Shown: in pieces, positions 7,830 to 16,081 of the stretch | How the letters are laid out: every line of letters begins with the position of its first letter | How positions within the stretch are numbered: position 1 is the first letter of the stretch | DNA from: Actinotalea sp. JY-7876 | GTDB taxonomy: Bacteria; Actinomycetota; Actinomycetes; Actinomycetales; Cellulomonadaceae | Assembly: GCF_014042015.1 (NCBI RefSeq) | Contig: NZ_CP059493.1 | Coordinates: 1,798,001-1,862,000 of the forward strand | Length of the DNA: 64,000 bases | Reading direction: 5' to 3' | Made by a program: the position numbers and the translations under genes | The notes under the pieces: generated by a model | Database searches by the model: none | Told to the model about the DNA's origin: nothing | The model's input: the letters and a program-made list of their open reading frames with translations, nothing else

Positions 7830-9655
7830 CCCTTCACCTTCCAGGTGACGGTCACCGGAGCGGAGACGAGTGCGCTGCTGCCTCCCGTGCCCTTGATGAC
7901 GTACGTCATCGAGCACCGGATCTCCTCCTTGGAGCCCAGCTTCGGCGCCTTGTACCTCGTCGCACTCTCGAACGAACCGCAGCTCGTCGGCGGCTGGGTG
8001 ATGACGATCTCGACGTTGCCCGGGTTGCCCTGGACTCCCGCGGCGGGGAAGTCGTTCTTCGCCAGGTTGACGTTGTGGGTCTTGTTGTGCGTCAGGGTGC
8101 CGAGGTCGTCGTTGCCGCCCGACGGGAGCACCCGGATCGTCGTCGTGCTCGTGGGGCCGGTCGCTCCCCCGACGCGCATGAGCTGGTAGGTGAAGGTGTA
8201 CTCCCCGACCCGGTTCGGCGGCTGGAACTTCACCGAGGCGCCCGTGGTCGGACCAGCTCCGCCGTAGTCCTTGCCGTCGATCCGCAGGGTGCCGTGGGCC
8301 GGCTTGCTTCCCGAGACGATGACCCGCAACCCGGCGGCATCGGTGTTGCCGTCCGTGAGGGTGGACGTCAGGTCGATCTCGGGCGAGGCCGAGCCGTTCA
8401 GCCTGACGTCGACGGTGCGCGGGAGCGTGACGATGCGGTCGATCGCCACGGTCACCTCGACGCTCGCGCTCTCCTGGTCGGACTCGTCGATGAACTTGTA
8501 GGTGAAGGTGTCGGTCCCGCTGGTCACGCCCGGGCCGGGTGTGTAGGTGAGCGTCAGGCCGCTCGCCACGGCCGTGCCCCGCTTGGCGCCGGCGGTGATC
8601 TCGATCCTCTTGGGGCTGCCGAGGTCGTTCGTGAGCACGGCCAGCGGGTTGGGCTGCCCGGCGATGACCGGCATGGCGTAGTCGGGTGCAGCCTTCGGCT
8701 CGACCCGCAGCGTGACCGTCGCGGGGTCGGAGATCGCCCCGCGCGCGTCGCGGATGCGGTACGTGAAGGTGAAGATGCCCGATTCGCCCGTGGGCGGCTT
8801 GTACCCCGTGACTCCGGCGGCGTCCGGCGCGGTCAGGGCGCCCTTCGCGGGCGGCGTCACGATCTCGACGGGCTTCGCGGACAGCGGCCCGATGAGGTCG
8901 TTCGCGAGCAGCTTGAGGTTCTTCGTTCCCTCGTTCACGGCGAAGACCTCTGAGTCGTCGACCGCGACGGGCTTGACCACCTGGTTCCACTCGAGGTCGT
9001 CGCTCCGGTCGACCAGGCCGCTGAGCTGGTAGGAGCAGGTCCCACCGGAGCACTCACCACCGGTGGGCGTCCAGGTGACCACCACGATGATGCGCAGCAT
9101 CCGCACGTACGGCTTGGCGGCCGCGGCCGTCTCGCCGGGATCCGACGAGTGGCCCGGGAGCTTGGTGCACACCTGGTCGGTCGCCGTGGTGCTCTTGAGC
9201 CGGTAACAGCTGCCGATGAGCGTCGTCACCTCGTAGGTCTGGCCGGAGAGCTCGCGCTCGAACCACGGCTTGACCGCGGCGTTGGTGGAGTCGGTGGCGG
9301 CGCCGTCCCACAAAGGATACGTGTTCGTCACACCTTCGACCGCCTTCGCCGTCGCCGCGGCGAAGTGCGCCTGCACGTCGGTCTTCGCGCGGCCGACGAC
9401 GACGCCGGGGACGGTCGTACCGGGCTTGTTCCGGGGGTCGACGCCGTAGGCGAGCTCCATCGCCTCGTTCGCCACGGCCACGGCGTTCTGCGACCGCTGC
9501 AGGTGGCTCGAGGTCTGGGTCCCCTCGATGAAGAACCCCAGCGCCGCCGACGCGACGATCCCGAGGAGGACGAGCGCGACGATGACCTCGACCAGCGTGA
9601 AGCCGGCGTCGGAATCGGAGTCGCGCTCGGCCGGGGCGCCACGTGAAGTGAGCAT
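7826..9655 (-). CDS. Very long PilV-like minor pilin with cadherin/Ig-like repeats
   Basis: 609 residues. The N-terminus has a class III leader, DSDSDAG, followed by FTLVEVIVALVLLGIVASAA, so Phe1 and Glu5 are intact. Residues of about 40-250 form a pilin body with paired cysteines (SCYRL, QVCTK, ECSGGTC). From about 260 to the end there are three to four repeats with the pattern AVDD...LLANDLIG...FTYRIRDARGAISDPATVTL, repeated as VLTNDLG...FTYKFIDESDQES and LAKNDF. This is the pattern of bacterial cadherin-like/Ig-like (VCBS-type) stalks. ATG at 9655 has AAGGACG upstream. It is likely an exposed stalk on the pilus; ligand unknown. Confidence 0.75.
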   Translation of the reverse strand: MLTSRGAPAERDSDSDAGFTLVEVIVALVLLGIVASAALGFFIEGTQTSSHLQRSQNAVAVANEAMELAYGVDPRNKPGTTVPGVVVGRAKTDVQAHFAAATAKAVEGVTNTYPLWDGAATDSTNAAVKPWFERELSGQTYEVTTLIGSCYRLKSTTATDQVCTKLPGHSSDPGETAAAAKPYVRMLRIIVVVTWTPTGGECSGGTCSYQLSGLVDRSDDLEWNQVVKPVAVDDSEVFAVNEGTKNLKLLANDLIGPLSAKPVEIVTPPAKGALTAPDAAGVTGYKPPTGESGIFTFTYRIRDARGAISDPATVTLRVEPKAAPDYAMPVIAGQPNPLAVLTNDLGSPKRIEITAGAKRGTAVASGLTLTYTPGPGVTSGTDTFTYKFIDESDQESASVEVTVAIDRIVTLPRTVDVRLNGSASPEIDLTSTLTDGNTDAAGLRVIVSGSKPAHGTLRIDGKDYGGAGPTTGASVKFQPPNRVGEYTFTYQLMRVGGATGPTSTTTIRVLPSGGNDDLGTLTHNKTHNVNLAKNDFPAAGVQGNPGNVEIVITQPPTSCGSFESATRYKAPKLGSKEEIRCSMTYVIKGTGGSSALVSAPVTVTWKVKG

Positions 9656-9692
9656 GATCGTCCTTGTGGTCAGCGATCGTCGGGGGTGCGGC

Positions 9693-9726
9693 GGACGGGC
9701 CGGGACCGAATGGTCCCGGCCCGTCC
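9693..9726 (-). terminator. Terminator hairpin after the second pilA
   Basis: Perfect 15-base arms (9693-9707 and 9712-9726) with a GAAT loop. It lies 25 bases after the second pilA stop codon and ahead of the pilV-like gene. It would let the major pilin transcripts accumulate above those of the minor pilins. Confidence 0.75.
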
Positions 9727-9750
9727 GTGCACAGATCAGGCTCCGCAGGG

Positions 9751-10206
9751 TCAGGCGCCGCACGCCTTGCCGAGGCCGCCGGCCGTGCTGTTGTAGGTGA
9801 TGCCCTTGGTCTTGGTGTTGGCGTTTCCGTCGGTGTTCCAACCGGTGAGGCAGTAGCCGCCGTCCGTCTGGTTCTTGTACTCGACCAGGTTGCCGGAGCT
9901 GACCGTCACGTTGATCGCCGTCGCCCCCGTGCCCGTCGGTGTGACGACGACCGGTGCGTTCGCCGTCGCAGCCTGGCTCACGGACGCCGGGTTCTTCTGC
10001 GTGTCGACGATGACCGTCTCGATGGTGGTCGCGACCGTGCGGAGGTCCGACTTGATCGAGGAGTCGACCGCCGACTTGCGCTGGTTCAGGAACACCGGGA
10101 TGGCGATCGCGGCGAGGATGCCAATGATGATCATGACGACGAGGAGCTCGATCAGGGTGAAGCCCTGGTCCTTCTCGTCGAGGGACTTGCGGATCCGAGC
10201 AATCAT
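9751..10206 (-). CDS. pilA: Type IV major pilin, second copy
   Basis: 151-residue class-a pilin. The leader MIARIRKSLDEKDQG is followed by FTLIELLVVMIIIGILAAIA, with Phe1 and Glu5, and AIPVFLNQRKSA. The C-terminal domain has two cysteines (GYCLTGW, GKACGA) that can close a D-region disulfide. Its first ~48 residues are almost identical to those of the pilin directly upstream while the rest is unrelated, pointing to a duplication with divergence of the exposed part. It is followed by a strong hairpin. Confidence 0.92.
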   Translation of the reverse strand: MIARIRKSLDEKDQGFTLIELLVVMIIIGILAAIAIPVFLNQRKSAVDSSIKSDLRTVATTIETVIVDTQKNPASVSQAATANAPVVVTPTGTGATAINVTVSSGNLVEYKNQTDGGYCLTGWNTDGNANTKTKGITYNSTAGGLGKACGA

Positions 10207-10238
10207 GTGAGTTCTCTTCTCGCTAGAGGATGTCTGTG

Positions 10239-10649
10239 TCAGCAGGTGGTGGCGGAGCCGATGCCCTTGAGGCCGCCACCGTCGCTGTCCCACGCCCAGT
10301 TCTGGGTGCCCGCCTGGGCGCCGGTTGCGCGCGTCGCGACGATGCAGAACGCGCCGCTGGCGCCGGAGTACGTGAGGGTCGTGTCGGCGTCCTTCTTGAG
10401 GTCCAGCGCGGCGAACTCCGTCTGGTCCGCGGGGTACTCCTGCGTGTCGACCATGTGGGTCTCCACCAGCGTGGCCGCGCCACGCAGGTCCGACTTCATG
10501 GAGGAGTCGGTCGCCGACTTGCGCTGGTTCAGGAAGACCGGGATGGCGATCGCGGCGAGGATGCCGATGATGATCATGACGACGAGGAGCTCGATCAGGG
10601 TGAAGCCCTGGTCCTTCTCGTCGAGGGACTTGCGGATGCGCGAGATCAT
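10239..10649 (-). CDS. pilA: Type IV major pilin, first copy
   Basis: 136-residue pilin with leader MISRIRKSLDEKDQG and mature start FTLIELLVVMIIIGILAAIA. The globular part ends in AFCIVAT...GIGSATTC, so the last residue is a cysteine that could pair with the one in AFCIV. A strong ribosome-binding site (GAAAGGAAG) precedes the ATG at 10649. A sigma-28-like promoter lies 68 bases upstream (10717-10745), and the second pilin follows after 32 bases. Together they probably form a short, abundant transcript ended by the hairpin at 9693-9726. Confidence 0.93.
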   Translation of the reverse strand: MISRIRKSLDEKDQGFTLIELLVVMIIIGILAAIAIPVFLNQRKSATDSSMKSDLRGAATLVETHMVDTQEYPADQTEFAALDLKKDADTTLTYSGASGAFCIVATRATGAQAGTQNWAWDSDGGGLKGIGSATTC

Positions 10650-10716
10650 GTGCGCTTCCTTTCGGTTTCAGCGTGAGTGCCACGAGCGTGGCGGTGAGTG
10701 AGGTCGTGCACCATGC

Positions 10717-10745
10717 GAATCGGCGCGCGTCACGTCGGACTTGAG
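10717..10745 (-). promoter_or_regulatory. Sigma-28-like promoter upstream of the pilA pair
   Basis: Minus strand reads CTCAAG-N17-CGATTC, with GCCGATTC as the -10. Spacing is identical to the sites before pilM, pilT and pilB. The -10 ends 67 bases before the first pilA start. Confidence 0.55.
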
Positions 10746-10804
10746 ACGCCGAATAGGCGGTGCGTGAAGTTCACCCGGTCGGCCCACCGCAATTCGGGCA
10801 CCCG

Positions 10805-12043
10805 TCACTCAATGAGCTCAAAGATGTTGAAGATGGGCATGTAGAGCGCGATGATCATGGTTCCCACGATGCTCCCGAGCACGGCGATCATCAGCGGCTC
10901 GATGAGCGACGTGAGCTGCTCCGTGGTCGCCTCGACCTCCTGGTCGTAGAAGTCGGCGATCTTCGCGAGCATCGAGTCCAGAGCGCCGGTGTCCTCACCC
11001 ACGGCCATCATCTGCACCACCATGGGCGGGAAGACGGGGTGCTGGGCGAGGGGGCCCGTCAGGGACTCCCCGCGGCGCACGGAGTCGGCGATGTCCTTCG
11101 TGGCGTTCTCGATCACCATGTTGCCGCTCGTCGCGCCGACGATGTTCAACGCCTGGAGAATGGGGACGCCGGCGTGGATCATCGTGCCGAAATTACGCGT
11201 GAAACGTGATACCGCGATCTTCTGGAAGAGCTTTCCGAAGATGGGCATCTTGAGCTTCCACGGGTCGACGACGGAGCGCACGGATTCTTTGTGCTTGTTC
11301 TTTCCCCACCAGACCCCCGCGATGACGACCGCGACGAGCAGGACCGGGCCGCCGATCTTCATCCACTCCGAGAGCGTCACCAGGATCTGGGTCGGCATCG
11401 GGAGCTCACCGCCGAGGTTCGCGAACATGTTCGCGAAGATGGGCACGATGAACAGGAGCATCCCCACGACCGCGAGGATCGCGATGACGAACACGACGAC
11501 GGGGTAGGTCATCGCGGACTTGACCTTGCCGCGGAGCTTCACCTCGGACTCGAAGTTCTCGGCGATCGACACGAGCACCTGGTCGAGGAAGCCGCCGACC
11601 TCGCCGGCCTTGATCATGTTGATCATCAGGGGCGGGAAGACCTGCGGGTGCTTGGCGAGCCCGACGCTCAGGGCGGACCCCGTCTCGACGTCACTGCGCA
11701 CCTGGGCGACCACGCGGGCGAGCGGCTTGCTCTCCGTCTGGTCGGCGAGGATGCCGAGCGCACGCAGGATCGAGAGGCCCGAGTTGATCATCGTGGCGAG
11801 CTGGCGCGCGAGGATCGCCAGGTCCTTGAGCGAGATCCGGTCGGAGAGACCCGGGAGGGAGATCTCCTTCTGCAGGCCCGAGGTGCTGACCTCGTTGATC
11901 GACAGGGGCGCCATCCCCATCGTCCGCAGGCGGTTGACGACCGTCGCCTGGGAGTTCGCCTCGATCCGCCCCTTGACGATCTTGCCCGTGGCGTCCCGGA
12001 CGGCGTACTCGTAGACCTTCGCCGTCGTGCTGGTGGTACTCAC
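10805..12043 (-). CDS. pilC: Type IV pilus platform protein PilC
   Basis: Polytopic inner-membrane protein (GspF family) that sits above the PilB/PilT motors. The 412-residue length is typical. It begins with a cytoplasmic segment, YEYAVRDATGKIVKGRIEA, and contains two GspF repeats: LARQLATMINSGLSILRAL with KAGEVGGFLDQVL, and FTRNFGTMIHAGVPILQAL with VGEDTGALDSMLAKIADFY. Membrane helices lie at about 180-205, 225-245 and 385-405. The GTG start overlaps the pilT stop by GTGA. Confidence 0.95.
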   Translation of the reverse strand: MSTTSTTAKVYEYAVRDATGKIVKGRIEANSQATVVNRLRTMGMAPLSINEVSTSGLQKEISLPGLSDRISLKDLAILARQLATMINSGLSILRALGILADQTESKPLARVVAQVRSDVETGSALSVGLAKHPQVFPPLMINMIKAGEVGGFLDQVLVSIAENFESEVKLRGKVKSAMTYPVVVFVIAILAVVGMLLFIVPIFANMFANLGGELPMPTQILVTLSEWMKIGGPVLLVAVVIAGVWWGKNKHKESVRSVVDPWKLKMPIFGKLFQKIAVSRFTRNFGTMIHAGVPILQALNIVGATSGNMVIENATKDIADSVRRGESLTGPLAQHPVFPPMVVQMMAVGEDTGALDSMLAKIADFYDQEVEATTEQLTSLIEPLMIAVLGSIVGTMIIALYMPIFNIFELIE

Positions 12044-13359
12044 TTCAGGCCCCCCATCCCGTAGCCGGCGGTCGCCGGGTCGGCCTGCATCCCGGCCGTC
12101 ATGCCCTGCGCGATGCTGGAGGACCGGCCGACGAGGCGGTTGAAGTCCTCGACGTTGTGGCACTTCTCCAGGCCGTTCTCGTACGTCACGCGGTTGGAGC
12201 GCACGAGGTCGGCGATGTGCTGGTCCATCGTGTGCATCCCCTGCTTCGCACCGGCCTGCATCGCGGAGTAGATCTGGTGGGTCTTGCCCTCGCGGATGAG
12301 GTTGCGGACCGCGGGCGTCGCGAGCAGGACCTCGGTCGCGACCGCCCGGCCGCCCCCGACGCGCGAGCACAGCGTCTGGCAGACCACGCCTTGGAGCGCG
12401 CTGGCCAGCTGGGTGCGGACCTGCGACTGCTGGTGCGCGGGGAAGACGTCGATGACCCGGTCGATCGTCTGCGCCGCGTCCTGCGTGTGCAGGGTGGCGA
12501 AGACGAGGTGGCCCGTCTCGGCGGCGGTCAGGGCGACGGAGATGGTCTCGAGGTCACGCATCTCGCCCACGAGGATGATGTCCGGGTCCTGGCGGAGCAC
12601 GTGCTTGAGCGCGGTGGCGAAGGACAGCGTGTCGGCGCCGACCTCACGCTGGTTGATGAGGGACTTCTTGTGACGGTGCAGGAACTCGATCGGGTCCTCG
12701 ACCGTCATGATGTGGTCGGCTCGCGTCCGGTTGGCGAGGTCCACGATCGCCGCCAGCGTGGTCGACTTGCCGGAGCCCGTCGGTCCGGTCACGAGGACGA
12801 GCCCGCGCGGCAGGCCGGCGAAGTTCGCCACGACCGCCGGGACCCCGAGCGCCTCGAGGGGCTTGATCTCGTAGGGGATCATGCGGAACGCCGCACCCAC
12901 CGAGTCGCGCTGCCGGTACATGTTCACGCGGAACCGCGACACGCTCCGGACCGCGTAGGCGAAGTCGAGCTCCATGACCTCCTCGAACTTCTCGCGCTGC
13001 TTCTGGCTCAGCACCGCGTAGAGGCTCCGCTGGAGGGAGTCGGCCGTGAGCACCGGGAAGCCCTCGAGGGCTCGGAGGCTTCCGTCGCGCCGGACCATCG
13101 GGGGTGCGCCCACGGTGAGGTGAAGGTCGGAGGCGTTGCACTCGATCATCGCCCGGAGGGCGTTGTCGAGGTCGAGGTCCCCGTCCCGCGCGCCCTGCGC
13201 CATGCCGATCCGCGCGCTGCGCTCCGACCGTGCGGGGGCCGCGCCGTACTGGGCGCTCGCCACGGGGGCTGCGGGGGCGCCACCCGGCGTCGGCGGCAGG
13301 CCCTGCAGGGACGTGCGGCGGCTCGGGTCACCGGCGCCATAGGGACTGGTCTCGTTCAC
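12040..13359 (-). CDS. pilT: Pilus retraction ATPase PilT
   Basis: Hexameric motor that depolymerises the pilus. 439 residues, longer than the usual ~350 because of an Ala/Pro/Arg-rich N-terminal extension of about 70 residues. Walker A GPTGSGKSTTLAA is near residue 190, followed by the Asp box MTVEDPIEF, Walker B PDIILVGEMRD and the His box GHLVFATLHT. The AIRNLIRE retraction signature appears as AVRNLIREGKTHQIYS, which separates PilT from PilB. The GTG start is preceded by a sigma-28-like site at 13400-13428. It is coupled to pilC downstream. Confidence 0.95.
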   Translation of the reverse strand: MNETSPYGAGDPSRRTSLQGLPPTPGGAPAAPVASAQYGAAPARSERSARIGMAQGARDGDLDLDNALRAMIECNASDLHLTVGAPPMVRRDGSLRALEGFPVLTADSLQRSLYAVLSQKQREKFEEVMELDFAYAVRSVSRFRVNMYRQRDSVGAAFRMIPYEIKPLEALGVPAVVANFAGLPRGLVLVTGPTGSGKSTTLAAIVDLANRTRADHIMTVEDPIEFLHRHKKSLINQREVGADTLSFATALKHVLRQDPDIILVGEMRDLETISVALTAAETGHLVFATLHTQDAAQTIDRVIDVFPAHQQSQVRTQLASALQGVVCQTLCSRVGGGRAVATEVLLATPAVRNLIREGKTHQIYSAMQAGAKQGMHTMDQHIADLVRSNRVTYENGLEKCHNVEDFNRLVGRSSSIAQGMTAGMQADPATAGYGMGGLK

Positions 13360-13399
13360 AGCGGCCTCTCGATGGGTTCGTACGTGACGCTCGCGTCGT

Positions 13400-13428
13400 C
13401 TATCGACGGCCTGCGCCCGGGGCTTGAG
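13400..13428 (-). promoter_or_regulatory. Sigma-28-like promoter upstream of pilT
   Basis: Minus strand reads CTCAAG-N17-CGATAG, with the -10 ending 40 bases before the pilT GTG. It lies in the 79-base gap between pilB and pilT, which supports separate transcription of pilTC. Confidence 0.58.
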
Positions 13429-13438
13429 CCGTCCGCCG

Positions 13439-15115
13439 CTACGCGACGACGCGCAGGATCTCCTCGATCGAGGTCTGTCCGAGGAGCACCTTGGTCCAGC
13501 CGTCGTCGCGGAGCGTGATCATGCCCTGGTCGCGCGCGGTCCGAGCGATGTCGGCTGCGGAGGAGTGCGCCACCGCGTGACGCTCGATCTCCTCGGTCAC
13601 ACGCATGACCTCGTGGATCGCCATCCGGCCCTTGTAGCCCGTCTGGGAGCACGACGAGCAGCCCGCCGGCCGGTGCAGGAGCGGGGTCTCCTCGCCGGGG
13701 CTCCACGGGAACCGCGCCGCGATCAGCTCGACCTCGCTGGGCCGGTACGGCTCCTTGCACTTCTCGCAGAGCTTGCGGGCAAGACGCTGGGCCACGATGC
13801 AGTCCAGCGCGGAGCCCACGAGGAAGGGCTCGATGCCCATCTCGATGAGCCGCGTGACGGCGCTGGGCGCGTCGTTGGTGTGGAGCGTCGAGAGCACGAG
13901 GTGACCCGTGAGCGCCGCCTCGATCGCGATCTGCGCCGTCTCGTGGTCACGGATCTCACCGAGGAGGACGACATCCGGGTCCGACCGCAGGATCGACCGC
14001 AGCGCGCCGGCGAACGTCAGACCCGCCTTCGGGTTGACCTGGACCTGGTTGATCCCGGCGAGCCGGTACTCGACCGGGTCCTCGACCGTGATGACGTTGA
14101 TCTCGGGCTTGGACACCGCGTTCAGCGTGGCGTAGAGCGTGGTCGACTTGCCGGACCCGGTCGGTCCGGTGACGAGGATCATCCCGTAGGGCTTGGTGTA
14201 GGACTCGCGGTAGGTCGCGTGGTTGTCGTCCAGGAAGGACAGGTCGCGCAGGTCGAGGCTCGCGGTCGAGTTGTCGAGGATTCGCATGACGACCTTCTCG
14301 CCCCAGACCGTCGGCAGGGTCGCCACGCGGAGGTCGATCTTGCGGCCGTTGTGCGTGACGGACATGCGTCCGTCCTGCGGCTTGCGCCGCTCCGCGATGT
14401 CGATGTCGCTCATGATCTTCAGGCGGGAGATGACGCCGCCCTGGATCTGCTTGGGCGCCCGCTGCATCTCGTGCAGCACGCCGTCGATCCGGTACCGGAC
14501 GCGGAGGTCCGTCTCGGCCGGTTCGATGTGGATGTCGGACGCGCGGTCCTGGATGGCCTGCGTCACGAGGAGGTTGACGAAGCGCACGATGGGCGCGTCG
14601 TCGACCATGTCGCCGACCTTGGAGAGCTCGGACTCGATGTCGGCCGCAGCGGCCTCCTCGCCGAACGCGGCGGTGAGGTCCTCCATCTCGTCGTCCGCCC
14701 GGCAGTACCGGTCGATCGCGGTGATCAGGTCGTCGTGCGTGGCGACGACGGTCCGCACGGGCACGCCCGCCATCGTGCGGGCGTCGTCGACCGCGAGGAC
14801 GTTGCCCGGGTCTGCCATCGCGAGGACGAGTGCGCCGTCCACGATGGCGACGGGCAGCACGACGTACCGGCGGCACAGCGACGCCGGGACGAGGGCCACG
14901 GCGTTGCGGTCGACCGGGAAGTCGGCGAGCTCGACGAACTCCATGCCGACCTGGGCGGCCAGGGCGCGCACGAGCTGCGTCTCGGAGATCATGCCGATCT
15001 CGACGAGCGTCCGCCCGAGGGACTCCCCGCGCTGGACCTGCTCGTCGAGGGCCGCCATGAGCTGGCCCTCGGTCACGAGACCTTCGTCGAGGAGGATGTC
15101 TCCGAGCTGCTTCAC
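13439..15115 (-). CDS. pilB: Pilus extension ATPase PilB
   Basis: Motor that drives pilin polymerisation. 558 residues: an N-terminal MshEN-type domain (KQLGDILLDEGLVTEGQL, then ISETQLVRALA), an N2 domain, and the ATPase core. Walker A GPTGSGKSTTLYA is near residue 316, with Asp box ITVEDPVEYR, Walker B PDVVLLGEIRD and His box GHLVLSTLHT. A zinc tetracysteine follows as CEKCKEPYRP and CSSCSQTGYKGR. The GTG at 15115 was chosen because GGAAGGA lies 6 bases before it. MshEN domains can bind c-di-GMP, but whether this one does cannot be judged by eye. Confidence 0.95.
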   Translation of the reverse strand: MKQLGDILLDEGLVTEGQLMAALDEQVQRGESLGRTLVEIGMISETQLVRALAAQVGMEFVELADFPVDRNAVALVPASLCRRYVVLPVAIVDGALVLAMADPGNVLAVDDARTMAGVPVRTVVATHDDLITAIDRYCRADDEMEDLTAAFGEEAAAADIESELSKVGDMVDDAPIVRFVNLLVTQAIQDRASDIHIEPAETDLRVRYRIDGVLHEMQRAPKQIQGGVISRLKIMSDIDIAERRKPQDGRMSVTHNGRKIDLRVATLPTVWGEKVVMRILDNSTASLDLRDLSFLDDNHATYRESYTKPYGMILVTGPTGSGKSTTLYATLNAVSKPEINVITVEDPVEYRLAGINQVQVNPKAGLTFAGALRSILRSDPDVVLLGEIRDHETAQIAIEAALTGHLVLSTLHTNDAPSAVTRLIEMGIEPFLVGSALDCIVAQRLARKLCEKCKEPYRPSEVELIAARFPWSPGEETPLLHRPAGCSSCSQTGYKGRMAIHEVMRVTEEIERHAVAHSSAADIARTARDQGMITLRDDGWTKVLLGQTSIEEILRVVA

Positions 15116-15188
15116 AGGTGTCCTTCCAGGCGGCACGTGAGCGGGGGCTCCACCGTGTCCCGCCGCGTCGCGGGGGCGTCCACCTCAC

Positions 15189-15217
15189 CTATCGGCAGCC
15201 CTCCGCGAACCCTGAAG
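15189..15217 (-). promoter_or_regulatory. Sigma-28-like promoter upstream of pilB
   Basis: Minus strand reads CTTCAG-N17-CGATAG, with a perfect GCCGATAG -10 ending 73 bases before the pilB GTG. The -35 half deviates from the CTCAAG of the other three sites. It lies between aroE and pilB, directly downstream of the aroE stop. Confidence 0.52.
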
Positions 15218-15229
15218 GCTTGTGCGGCC

Positions 15230-16081
15230 TCAGCCCAGCGCGTCGCCGAGCGCCCGCTCCATCGCCGCCAGCGGCGCGGGGCGTCCGGTCATGAGCCGGA
15301 CCTGCTCGGTCGCCTGGTGGAGCAGCATCCGCTCCCCCGTCACCGCGATACCGCCGGCGCGCGCCCACGCCGCCGTGAGCGCCGTCGGGCGCGGGTCGTA
15401 CGCGCAGTCGAGCAGCACGCCGGCGACGGCCCCGGCACCCGCCAGCTCCGCGGCGAGCGGGTCCGCCGCGCCCGGCGGGAGCGTCGAGACCACGACGTCG
15501 GCCGACAGCACGGCCGCGTGCAGGCGCGCCGCCGGCGCCATCGTGAGGAAGCGGGGCTCGACGCCCATGCGGTGGGCCGCGCGCATCGTCGCACCGGCCC
15601 GCGCCATCGACCGGACGTACACCTGAGCGGTCGTGCACCCCAGCTGCGCGAGCCCCGCGAGCGTCGACGCCGCCGTCGCGCCCGCACCGAGGACCACCGC
15701 GGTGCCGACGCGGCGTTCGCCCAGCCCTTCGCGCAGCGCCGCCACGACGCCGTGGACGTCGGTGTTCGCGCCCACGAGCACGGGTCGCCCCCCGCCGCCC
15801 TGGACGAGGACCGTGTTGACGGCGCCGACGACCTCGGCCAGCGGCTCGACGTGGTCCAGGAGGCCGAGCACCGTCTGCTTGAGGGGCATCGTCAGGCTCA
15901 GGCCGGCCCAGTCGGCGTCGAGCGCGCCGACGACGTCCCGCAGCTGGTCCTCGGTGACGTCGAGCGCGTCGTAGCGCCAGTCACCGAGCCCGAGGGCCGC
16001 GTACGCCGCCCGGTGGAGGACGGGTGAGAGGGAGTGCGCGATGGGATGGCCGAGGACGGCCGCGCGCCGAGCGGTGCTCAC
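15230..16081 (-). CDS. aroE: Shikimate dehydrogenase
   Basis: Reduces 3-dehydroshikimate with NADPH. 283 residues. The substrate pocket is VLGHPIAHSLSPVLHRAAY, the catalytic lysine is in LSLTMPLKQTV and the catalytic aspartate in GANTDVHG. The nucleotide-binding loop is VLGAGATAAS (usual GAGGAxR), and the C-terminal LLHQATEQVRLMTG closes over the substrate. The GTG start overlaps mltG by GTGA. It is the last gene of the alaS-ruvX-mltG-aroE run. In many actinobacteria aroE lies next to aroC (established pattern); here 13 kb of pilus genes separate them. Confidence 0.95.
   Translation of the reverse strand: MSTARRAAVLGHPIAHSLSPVLHRAAYAALGLGDWRYDALDVTEDQLRDVVGALDADWAGLSLTMPLKQTVLGLLDHVEPLAEVVGAVNTVLVQGGGGRPVLVGANTDVHGVVAALREGLGERRVGTAVVLGAGATAASTLAGLAQLGCTTAQVYVRSMARAGATMRAAHRMGVEPRFLTMAPAARLHAAVLSADVVVSTLPPGAADPLAAELAGAGAVAGVLLDCAYDPRPTALTAAWARAGGIAVTGERMLLHQATEQVRLMTGRPAPLAAMERALGDALG

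Noticed and set aside
2119-15115. Secretin (PilQ) or PilP hidden in the pilus locus
   Set aside because: Every gene of the locus is accounted for and none shows secretin or lipoprotein features.
13424-16027. Long plus-strand open frame antisense to pilB and aroE (over 860 codons)
   Set aside because: High GC keeps opposite frames open; its translation is low-complexity Arg/Asp/Val-rich and the minus strand carries full-length known genes.
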